Below are positions 38,531 through 48,700 of a stretch of DNA of 64,000 bases, one piece after another. Made by a program: the position numbers and the translations under genes. Within the stretch, counting starts at the first letter, position 1; each line of letters starts with the position of its first letter. The stretch lies in NCBI GenBank assembly GCA_036785705.1, contig JAWUZG010000015.1, positions 3,735,001 to 3,799,000 of the forward strand, read 5' to 3'. Source of the stretch: Acanthornis magna. Its lineage: Eukaryota > Chordata > Aves > Passeriformes > Acanthizidae. Under the pieces are notes generated by a model that saw only the letters and a list, made by a program, of their open reading frames with translations, was not told the DNA's origin and made no database searches.

Positions 38531-41020
38531 ACCAAGGTGCAGCGAATGTATTCTACTGATGGGTGGAAATAAGAATATCAGTGAGCACTAGGGCCAGCAA
38601 GATGCAGGCAGGGGGCAAGCACAGGCTCAGCACAGCATCTTTAAAAAAGAACAAATGAAGTGAGTTGATTCTTTTTATGGAAATTTTTCTATTAGGGAGG
38701 AAGTTGATCTGACTTCTGGATGGAGCTGGATACTCCATCACATTCCCATGTTTCAATAAATGGAAAATACAGTGATGATGATGCTGATTGTTTTTAAAAT
38801 GAAACTGTCTGTAGTTATCTCTAGAGATAATAATCCCCTGCTGGTTTAGTGCTTCCTTGATTTTGTTTGTATAAATGTGGAGGATGAGGCATCGCAGGGC
38901 TGTGTCAGCTCCCCCACAACACCTCCAGAGCTCACCTCACCCACCTTTCAAAATGCATTCTCTAAACTGATCCTATAAGGTTTTGCTGGGATGCTTTAGC
39001 TCTCTGATTTTTTAATACTGGACAAAAAGCTTGAACACAGCAATCTTTTCTCCCACTGATTTTACATTTTTACTGGAAGAGAATTAATTTTGACCCTCTG
39101 ATTTGCATCACACATGAGAGCCTGTGGCATGTCTGTATATTGGGGGGGGACTTTTGCCTCTCAGAGGGCAGAACAGCTGCTGTCTGGCATCCAGGTACTC
39201 AAATAATGCTGTGCCAAGTGGGTGGAGTGGATAGGTAGTTACTATTGGATGGATGGTTGCTATTTCAGAGCTTTTTTCATTTGCCTGAGTGTGAGTGACC
39301 ACATGTGAAGGAGAAGATTCAGAATTTATAGGCTTGTTTTTGCACACAGGAGCCTGGGTAAAGCAGCTTTTGATGAGTGATGTGAGACTTCTTTCTAGGA
39401 GCAGTTTGGTCTTGCATCTACCTTTTAATTTTTTTATCCAAATACCTGAAAGTACTTTTGAATCATTTAGAGTCATTATTTGCATTTTCACAAGATAGAA
39501 AATGGGAAAGAAAGTGGAGAGAGGCTAAATATACAAGTCTGTTGCTTATAATGACACCAGGATCTAAACCAAATTTGCCTAGTCCCCACTCTTCATAGTT
39601 ACTCTGAAACAATTGTTTTACTTAAGATTTTTGTCTATTTATTTCAGGCATGCCTCACGGTTTACCCCAGTTTGTGTTTTTTTAAAAAATCACTATGAGC
39701 TGAATGGGTTGCTAAAAAAATAATGTATAGAGAGCTACTTTTCAAAAGAAATATTTTTCCTTTGATCTCCATGATTTTATGTTTTTAAAAAAAAAAAAAA
39801 TCTCCGTGCTTGTTCACTGGACAGACTTTTCTAATGCTGGGGGCAGGAGACATAAGTGTGATGGGCATTACAATAGCAAGTTGTGTATTGTCACCCCTGG
39901 CAGGCTGGGCCACCAGAGGGTGACAATTTTCTGGTGCCACCAGTGATGGAGCTGGTCCTTCAGCTGAAGTGATGGGTGAGCAAAGCTGTGCTCGAGCTCT
40001 ACATTCTGATTTCTACTGAGGCGATGTCTACAGGAAAATGATAATTCTGTGTAGGAGTACAGTCGCGGATAGGACAGGTTAGAGGACCTGTGGACTGGGA
40101 TTTGTAGAGCCCAGTTAGGCTCTTTTCTCCAAATCCTGCCAGTATAACAGCAGATTTTGGAACCTAAATATGACAGTGCTTCATTGGAAGAATATATTAT
40201 CTAAACATCACATCAAAAAGGATGTAAAGTGTCATGCAGGGAACAATCATTAGGAGAAAACCCCCTGGGAGGGAGACACGTGATCTTGCCAGGGTATGAA
40301 AGGCACCAAGGGGTTAATCATCCCCCACTCTCTATGAAATGACAACAAGCTCTTGGCAGCTTTCCCCATTCTTTATATAACACTTCCAAGCGCTGAAGCT
40401 TGTATCCTCCTAGTAATGCTTTTAATTTGTGCTCTGTTGGGGAGAGGCCAAGATTTAATCGAAATCATTAGAATGTCTTTGCTTGAAGTAGCTGAGGGCT
40501 TGTAGTGAGCTGGAGGAGGTTACTTCAGAATAATTAAAAGAAATACAAAAGGTCATCATTGGTGTCTGAGCTATTCCAGACACCAGGTTCAAGGGGGAAA
40601 GGTTGAGTTTAATGACAACTCCTCTTAACTTAAGTGGGATGCTTGCACAGCCACATAGTTCTAATAATTAAACTTTGCCTTTTTCCCTTCCCACACACCT
40701 GCCCAAGTGACTTTGTTTCTGGCTTTGCATCGGTGCAGCAAAGATGGGCTGGGACCAAAGCCCAGGAGGAGGCAGATTTCTCACAGATTCAGGGCTTTGG
40801 GGGGGGTCCACCACCTAGATCCAAATCTGGTTTATCTTTTATTTCTGAAAAGAGATGAATTTCAATGTGTTTATAAGCGTGCACATATGTGTGTGTGAGA
40901 GAACGCGGTTGTGTGTGTGTGAACACGTGTATTTATTTACAGCCTCAGCTGAGATCTGCTCTTGAATTTTGACTCCCTTCATTTAAGTGGGACTGTCGGA
41001 ATAGAGGTGCTGCTGCTTTC
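38531..41020. other. Unique non-coding sequence
   Basis: No gene recognised. It contains a 14-nt poly-A at 39787-39800, a perfect 8-bp inverted repeat GGTGTCTG/CAGACACC at 40561-40584, and a degenerate TG-rich stretch at about 40885-40930. The block 40340-40560 (AAGCGCTGAAGCTTG, GCTTTTAATTTGTG, TTTAATCGAAATCATTAG) is AT-rich and motif-dense and could be a conserved element. Confidence 0.5.
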
Positions 41021-41092
41021 AGCTGTGTCATGAAACCACATAATCCTTTAGGTTGGAAAAGACCTTTACGATCATCAAATCCAACCCATACT
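41021..41092 (-). mobile_element. Short CR1 LINE 3' tail, minus strand
   Basis: ATCCTTTAGGTTGGAAAAGA, CCTTTACGATCATCAAATCC and AACCC are the reverse complement of the 3' end of a CR1 subfamily that differs from the 38-kb copy. Only about 70 bp is recognisable. Its outer 20 bp (41021-41040) is identical to 42195-42214 at the second copy. Confidence 0.85.
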
Positions 41093-42194
41093 CGTATCTT
41101 GGTGTCCATGAATGGATTTTAGTCCTGTGTGTGTCTGACAGGCAATGCCATGCTCTGGGTGTGTGCACAGGAAAATGAACTGCTGGGGTAATTTTGAGGC
41201 ACAATACACATGCTAATTGCTTAGTGTAAATTTGAACATGCATTTTCTTTGTTGGTTGAATATTAGAAACAAAAAAATACTCAAAGGAAAGTTGAAAAAA
41301 AATGGTTTTGTATTTCTTGCACTGCACAGCCCTAATGTTGTACACACAGTGATGGAGTGAACTGGCAAGTGATGAATTTGTGTGAGAAACTGTCTTTTTT
41401 GAATGACTTTTTATGCCTACATTTGAATACAGCCTCTTACAGCAGAGTAGGTTCAAATAATGAACTAATAGTGAATGTTAAAGATTTAGGGAATTGTCTG
41501 TGAACTTTTGACCCTGGGAATATAAGGAGGTTTGCTTTTCAGGAGAATTAGTCTAGCTGGGCTAATGGGTGCCAATAAGGGCTGTAAGCAGTGTGTCAGG
41601 GACCAAATCTTTTAATTAACCGCTGAGTGAAAAGTAGTTTGGGAAATGCAATAAGTCAGATTCAGGTCAGATCAAGCAGAATAATATGTGGGCAAAGATG
41701 AAATTAACATACTAGGAAATGCAAGCTGAAAATCTCCAAACTTTCTTTATTAGGCTGATAGAAAATGGGATTTACTTTGATTGCTTCAAGAAAACATTGC
41801 ACCTACTTTTACTGACTTCTTCTAGCAAGGTTTAGATTCTCCTGGCCAATATCACCTGCAGATGAAAAAGATTAAACTAGATTAAACTGGATTAAACTGG
41901 AGACACACACTATGGTCCAGCTTTGGAATGACTGTGACCTTTGTTTCAGGCTGGCTCGGCATTGGCCTGTGCTCCAGTGCTTTTGTTCAATTCCAGGATG
42001 CCTACAAAGTTACAACAAGGATTAAATTGCTAGTGAGCTACTATCTCTTGTCTTTCTTGACAAATAGTATTGTCTCTGAGCTTCTTTGCATTCTCAGTTT
42101 CTCTGAGTCCACTGTCTGTTGCTTTGACAGTGACATTTTAACTTTTCGGGGAGCAGTTTGTCTTTTTGTCCTGTGTTTGTATCATCCCTGTCAC
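41093..42194. other. Unique sequence between two CR1 tails
   Basis: No gene recognised. A minus-strand frame of 142 codons (41028-41456) runs into the CR1 tail and is not credible as a gene. A three-copy 10-bp tandem repeat lies at 41870-41899. Confidence 0.5.
41870..41899. repeat. Three-copy 10-bp tandem repeat
   Basis: GATTAAACTA, GATTAAACTG, GATTAAACTG in direct succession. Each unit contains the homeodomain-like core ATTAAA. Confidence 0.85.
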
Positions 42195-42310
42195 AGCTGT
42201 GTCATGAAACCACAGAATCCTTTTGGTCGGAAAAGACCTTTAGGACATCAAATCCAGCCCAGCACTGCCAAGCCCACGACTAAACCATGGCCCCAAGTAC
42301 CACACGATTT
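42195..42310 (-). mobile_element. CR1 LINE 3' tail, minus strand
   Basis: AATCCTTTTGGTCGGAAAAG, ACATCAAATCCAGCCCAGCA, CTGCCAAGCCCACGACTAAA and CCATGGCCCCAAGTACCACA match the minus-strand 3' part of the same CR1 subfamily as at 41.0 kb and run about 50 bp further into the element. It is truncated after CACACG. Confidence 0.9.
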
Positions 42311-44009
42311 TTAAAATCCCTGCAGGGTTGGTGAGTCAAGGTGAGCTCCACTAATTGTTAACCCAACATGGATAACAGCGTTCAGTATTGTCCTGTACAT
42401 GTGAGGATCTCAATTTTAATTATACCTTATTAACAAAATTAGTAGGATCAGAACTACATCTAGAGAGTTTAGAAGGTAAACCAGTGCCTGTCAACGTATC
42501 ATTATAGAGTAAGGTTTAAATTATTAGCTTAATTCACATCTAATAGGATTTTAATCCTGTTCTGATTGTTCTCTGTGCACAGAAAGTATTATTTTATAGA
42601 AGGACTATGCCTTAAATTTTGGTCTAGAGGGCTTTGAAATAAATGGAAAAAGTCCAAGTAAGCTTAGTGGGTTTTGAATTGATCCATTTTGAGTCTTTTC
42701 CATCAACACTTAAATTTATATATGCTTTGAAAACTGTGATTGTGGGTCTCTAATTTCCTATGTATCATTATCAACAATGATAATGTGGCATCTGATCTGA
42801 CAAATAACTTATTCAAACCTCCACTAATGTTTCAGTCATCACAAACTGCTTAAGTAATTTATTTAATTGGAAATTGCTCTAACTTCAGTGTTACATGCAC
42901 AGCAGAGTAGTGAGGGATTCCATAAGATCAGAAACAACTTCCCAAGCCCCTTTGCATTTCCTCCTTGCTTTCTGACTGGCTTGAGAGTTGCAAAGGTTAG
43001 CTAGGATAATATTTTCTTTCTTCATAAATGTTGCGAGGTGCACTTCTTGCCAAAAATCAAAGGGCTAAATTGAATTCACTGACTTAAAATCAGTCCTGCT
43101 GTCAGCTACGATTCATGTTTAATTGTTCTGTCTGTATGTTGTTGGGCTGGAACAGTTTCAAACAATCTACCAATCATGAGCAGGAAAAAAAATCATTAGA
43201 AAATCAATTTCTGCTTAATTGAAGATCTTTCTTCCAAATGGGAATGAAGCAAGATTTATAACCTCGGATTCACTGACTGTATAATGATGGCACTTGAGCT
43301 TGTCAAGGTTTTAGTTTGGTCGCTGTGGCATGGACAGCACTTGCTTTTCCACCTGCTGTGGGTCAGCACTGTGAGGACCCCGGGGAGCAAAGGGCTGTGG
43401 TGAGAACCTGGGGGAGCACAAGGAGCCAAGTTTGCAAATCAAGATTGCAAAATAAGGCATTTCACAGGGAGGAAACATAGCAGTAGAAGGGAATTTCAGA
43501 TGCATTGTTTATTTATGCATTTCTTCTGAATGCTGTGAGTGGAAATTACAATGACTGACTCTTGGAGACACCCCTTTGGCATCTGTTTGCTGATGCCAAA
43601 TCACAGAAAATCCTGTACCCCAGTGCCCTTGGGGGAGTTCATTCTCTGCTCCCAGAACAAAGATTCACAGAGGTAAACTCCTGTCACTACTCAGGGTGAG
43701 AGCTTTGCCACTGATTTCAGTAGGATCAGCATTTCACTTCATCTGAGAACTTGTCATCTAATTTTCTTCTGTTGAAAACAGCAAATCACAATGTGGTTAA
43801 ATGCCAGCAGGCAAGGAAAGCATAGTAAAATGGAAAGCTGAGAGGACAATCAGACTTGTTGTGACTGTAGATCCTTCCCCTTCCTGGTTTCTCCTGCTGC
43901 TCTGGGAGAACGCGGCTCCAAACTCCTTTCAGTTCAAAATGAGCGGAAGAAAGTCATGGTGTAAATACCAAGCAATAGCTAAAAGTGAATTTACTAAAGT
44001 TCAATAAAC
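42311..44009. other. Unique AT-rich non-coding sequence
   Basis: No gene recognised. At 43704-43740, GAGCTTTGCCACTGATTTCA followed by GTAGGATCAGCATTTCAC resembles an ancient repeat word common in reptile and bird genomes, but too little is left to classify. Confidence 0.45.
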
Positions 44010-44260
44010 ATAAAAATGATGAATTTAGATGTCATGTAATTAACTCAGAATTACATGAGCAATAACCAAGTAATTACACCTTTAATAATGCATTAAACTT
44101 GTCAGGAATACTTAGTCATTCAACTAGAATTTAACAAGATAGCCTATAGCAAGTTACAGTAATTAGATATCACTACTGAAAACATTGACAGTTCCTAATT
44201 GATACCTTTTATTATAAAGTTAAATGCCAAACATTTCTTTTGAGTGTATTAAGGAGTAAT
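44010..44260. promoter_or_regulatory. Candidate AT-rich regulatory block with inverted homeodomain sites
   Basis: This 250-bp block is packed with TAATT/AATTA/TTAAT cores. It contains a perfect inverted repeat with 10-bp arms, TCATGTAATT at 44032-44041 and AATTACATGA at 44049-44058, separated by 7 bp. Further cores follow (AAGTAATTACACC, TTTAATAATGCATTAAAC, CAGTAATTAG, CCTAATTGATACC). No repeat family or frame explains it. Binding by homeodomain factors is inferred from motifs only. Confidence 0.32.
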
Positions 44261-45199
44261 ATTAGCAGTGTTTAAGACCATACTGCCTACTCTTATAAAT
44301 TGTATGCAGGTATTAAAAAACAGCAACAAACAAAACCCTAAGAAGAAAAAAAAATATATCAGCTAAACCTATCAATCACTTACACAAATGTGGCTCAAGT
44401 TCTTACTCCTGTGACTTAAATTACAACCTAAGAGTCTGCTCCCTGGCAGGTTTGTCAGCAGCAAAGAGAAAAGAGAGGTAGGAGAAAAAACTTTGTGAAA
44501 CAGGTAAAGGAATAACATTTGCATCACCTGGAGGATGCAGTTCTTGAGTGGGAATAAGGCACCCTGCAGCCTCTGCAAGAGTAGAGCAGGGAAAATAAAC
44601 AACCTCAGGACTTTGTAAATTAGCTTTAAAAGCAGGGTTTGTGCTTGCTAACAACTAAATCAGATTGTTTAGACTACAGGAGAAAAGGTTTTGGAGAAAG
44701 AGATGGAATAGAATTGAAACTATGTGTTTACTTGCTGCTTCTAAACGTGGGAGATATTTCTGCTGGTTTTTGTTGTTTAGCCGCTGCACTTGGCAAATAA
44801 TTATTTTTCTTTTTTTTTTTTTTTTTTTTTCATTGTAACCATGCCAAAAAGTAAAGTTTGTTCCTGGGGAAACTGAAAGAATAATGTAAAGAGAAGGGGA
44901 AAAAAGAATTTTTTGTCAACTTTAAATGTAGTTTTTCTGAAATAAGAATGTATTTTTAAAATCTATTTTATAAAACAACTTTTAAACCATTTTCATATTT
45001 ACAACAATAATACCCACATTTTTCCCGAATTCACAAGTATTTTTGTTTTCCTCAAGTTCATCTCTTTAGCAAATTTCTTGAGAGAGAAAGTATGCAATCT
45101 CATCCTGGATATGCACTGGAATCTCTGATGCTTAGTGGAACCATCTGTACTTTAAACCAAAGTAAGCAGAGATTGATGGTGTCTGTGTGAAGCAGTAGA
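44261..45199. other. Unique non-coding sequence with a poly-T tract
   Basis: AT-rich, with a 21-nt T-run at 44810-44830. No gene seen; minus-strand frames at 44372-44654 have no recognisable domain. Confidence 0.5.
44810..44830. repeat. Poly-T homopolymer, 21 nt
   Basis: An uninterrupted T-run with no recognisable retroposed sequence attached. Confidence 0.9.
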
Positions 45200-45730
45200 G
45201 ATCAGCTGGAATCATCACATACATCTTTTGTCATTTCTTTTTTCATCTGTATAATTACAAGTCTTATCAGGCTGCATGCTGAGCTATGGCTGATTGTCAA
45301 TAAGACCTCTCTTGATTGCATTGTATATAAATATTCCATGTCAATCTTGCAGGATGCGATTCCAGGGCCAAACCATTGTGCCTTAGACCATGGATACAAG
45401 GTCCTGCCCTTTTTTGCTACACTGATAATCAAATTAATTCCTAAAAGGGAGGCTCCCGGCTACCAAGTGGTTAATTCCCCTGCACCCTTCATGCTGCTCC
45501 TCTGCTCTGGTCTGTGGTGGCTCTGCTGAGCCCTTCTCTCCAGATACATAAGATTATTCATGAAAATGAAACTACTGCATTTATGTTTACATGATTCTCA
45601 GCCAGTTGCATGGCAACTGGAATTGTCTTTACTTTTATGCATATTAAAAACACTCAATAGATACCCTTTCAATAATTAATTGGTAATGAATGTAGAGGCT
45701 GTAGAATGCTTTATCCAATGTGTTTAGGCT
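45200..45730. promoter_or_regulatory. Candidate conserved non-coding region with an X-box-like palindrome
   Basis: CCAGTTGC-ATG-GCAACTGG at 45602-45620 is a perfect inverted repeat with 8-bp arms and contains GTTGC..GGCAAC, close to the RFX X-box pattern. Flanking sequence is rich in AT motifs (ATAATTACAAGTC, GATAATCAAATTAATTCC, CAATAATTAATTGG, TTTATGCATATT). There is no repeat signature and no convincing coding frame. The role is inferred. Confidence 0.33.
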
Positions 45731-48700
45731 TTATCCAGTGGTTAAACTGGATAAACAAGCTCTGTTTTTCTTGTAAGGACTTCTTTCACAGGCGATACCA
45801 TGTGCTGTTTTCAAAAATACCAGGCAGTAAATAAAACCCAGGAGGAGCTGAGTGACTTGAGCAGTGTCAAGGCCAGCCAAGTGTGTGTGTTTGCAGGGCA
45901 CAGGACAGAAACTCTGGGGCAGAACAGACTGCACAATCTACGCTGTGAGGGAGGCAGCAGTGATTTTCAATCCATTTTCACCACTTCTGATGCTCCTGAA
46001 ACCCACCCAGTGCCTGCCTCTCTCTTTGGACTCCTCCAGTGTGCAGATTCCTCCTCAAAACAGTTGAGACCAGAACTGTGATGCTGTGGCTTGGAATGGC
46101 CCTGCTGGTCTTTCTCTCCCTCTTCACTGACTATGACATAAAGGGTTTCCATTGCATGGAGAAAGTGAGCATTTGTAGACTCAATAAATATTTTTCTTGT
46201 CCCTTCTTGCTTTTTTCCTGGCCTGTTCCAGGGGAAAAAGAAAAGGTCAGCTGTGTCTGCATCACTTGGCAGTTTCACCTCTCCATCATACCTTTGGGCT
46301 TCTCTCGATAGAGATTTTGGATTCCAAAAACTGCACTGGCTGGGACTGGCCAACCCTTCCTCCTTCTTGGGAACGTGAACAGGACTTTTTCTAAAAAAAG
46401 AGAGAGGCAAACATCTGGTTTCTGCATGGTTTTTACACTGGTTTTAACATAAAATGAAGTAAGAGGTTCCTTTACTCTCTAAAAGTCTCCTTCGGACTTG
46501 TTTGACTGGACCAGAGATTGATGCCTGTGCTTTGTGAAGTGCACTGGCTTGTTTGGCCTTGCTAGCACTCCGTGAGTGCCCAGCAGAGTCAGGCACTGCC
46601 TTGCTTGTCCCCTTGTCTGGAGCATCTCTTTTGTCACCCCTTTGTCCCCATGAGGATCTGCTCACAGATCTGCACGTGGGGAGCAGAGGCACAGCGCTGT
46701 CCTCGCTGACCCCGTGTCCTGCAGCAGCACCTGGAAAGCCTTTAGCTGATGCTGCTTCCTTCCTGATGCATTAGAAGAAGTCAATTGTGGTGTTTTTACC
46801 TATGAATACCCTCTTGTGTGCATTTCTATCCATGTATCACACACAGACCCATTTGCTGCTATGGAGGCTCTTCTATCAAACAAGACTTCGGGGTTTGAGG
46901 TTCCTTTAAAACAAGGAGTTCTCAGCAGCTGGGATGGGAGCTCAGCAGCCAATCTGCAAATCTGTCCCTGCAGCCCCCCAGGTGGGGGCACAGTTACCAT
47001 GGCTGCAGGATGCAATCATGGCAAGCCATATAAATGAAGGGCACTATTGATTGTTCATTTTTGCACACACCATTACATGCACACACTTCTGAAAATAAGG
47101 CTCGGGGCATAATTGGTTGCCAATGGAGCTTCACCAAGTTGGCTGCATACATTTGGTTTCCCTTATTTTTGCATTTTAGAGAGCTGCTCGTGCTGATTCA
47201 CAGAACCTGTCTTAGGGCCTTGAATTTCCTCCTAGATGTGTTTCTCTCTGCATTGCTCTTGTGCTGTGTACTTAAAATAGATGATGTGGTCAGCCTTTTA
47301 GATATGCTGTTTGTGTTCTGCTTTATCTCTGCAAAGCAAGAAATTGAGCGTTCCCTAAAGGCTCCCGAGTTTGTTCCCAGAAACAAAAGCATAGGAATTT
47401 CTTGAAAGCCTGAGACAAAATATGTGTGGAGGCAAATTTGACGAAGTATTTGATGAGTTTGCTACTGAGCAAGTTGCTGGGGAGAAAACACAGACCTCTC
47501 TTTCAATCCCAAGATTACACAGACTATTGAGGACTCTCGTATTGATCCTGAGGATGGGCAGCTCCCCTGGCTGCTTTCCTGGGCTCTTCACCAATGTGAG
47601 CAACCTCGAGGCACCTGTGCTGTCCCAGGCTGCCAACTGATGAAGTGGCAATGGGGTGTGATAATTTGCCAGCCAGTGCTGGATTATAGAGCCCTGCAGC
47701 CCATTAACACTTCCTAATAATCCTGTGTGGCTCTGCATTGCTGAACCTGAAAGGCATTAGGGTAAGCACTGAAAAGCTGAAGCCCACATGAAGTCACGAG
47801 TGTTCCTGGGACAGCAAAACTGGAGGCTTTTTTTGAGCCGGTTGGAGACTGGGAGACATATGTCCAAAGAATTTTCTGCATGAAAGCCCAGCACGTTGTA
47901 TATGGGCTTTATGTGAGGAGAAAACCTCTGGACTGCTGCACGAGTGATCTGCTCCTCTCCTCTGATGCAGAGAGGAGAAAGGGGTACAGTGAATTAGCAC
48001 CTAAGTATTTTTATAATAACTTTTAACTTTTCTGAAGAATGTGGAATCCAGCTGTCCTTGCAGGTATTGATCCTGCAATGGGTGTAGACCTGATTTGCCT
48101 TTCCACTGAATTTCCTTTAGATTTAGAGCTCTGGACTTAAGAATGCAGTTACTGAAGAAAGACTGATCTGGTCTGTTTGCTGTTGCTGAAAGGGGGAATA
48201 GGTTAGCAAGATGCACGAACCTTCCCTTGGGTGTCACTCAGCAGTGAAATTCCAAGAGCATTAAAAGAAGGTTCTTCAAAGGACTGTGAAACATATTTGA
48301 GAGGAACCCCTAATAAAAGGGTTTGGTTTTAGTCCATATAATTTTGTTGCAGGCAATTAAAGGGTCAATGTGGAGACGAATGATCCAAAGGAATTAAAGA
48401 GATAATGGGGGAAAGAATGTCTTAATTAAGACATCCTGCCACTTCTATCATTGCAGTCATGAAAATGGTGAATAGAAGAGTTTCTCTAGAGCTACAAAAG
48501 TTAGTCCATAATTTTTGTATTCTGTCTGCTGCATGAATTATCCTTTAATGATGTGCAGGGTATAATAACCTAGATAGATAGATAGATACACCTTAACTAT
48601 TATCTTTTCCAAATGGTGCAGGAGCACTGGACCGGTGCATTACACCACAACTGAAGCAATCAGGCTGGAGGTGTTTAGTCTGGAAAGGTCCAGAGAATAT

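Noticed and set aside
41028..41456. 142-codon minus-strand frame
   Set aside because: Its 3' end lies in a CR1 tail, and the rest has no recognisable motif.
45967..46410. 147-codon minus-strand frame
   Set aside because: No recognisable protein, and it is opposed by several plus-strand frames over the same bases.
48655..48700. Words resembling internal CR1 sequence (GGCTGGAGGTGTTTAGTCTG)
   Set aside because: Too diverged and isolated to distinguish from chance without a profile search.
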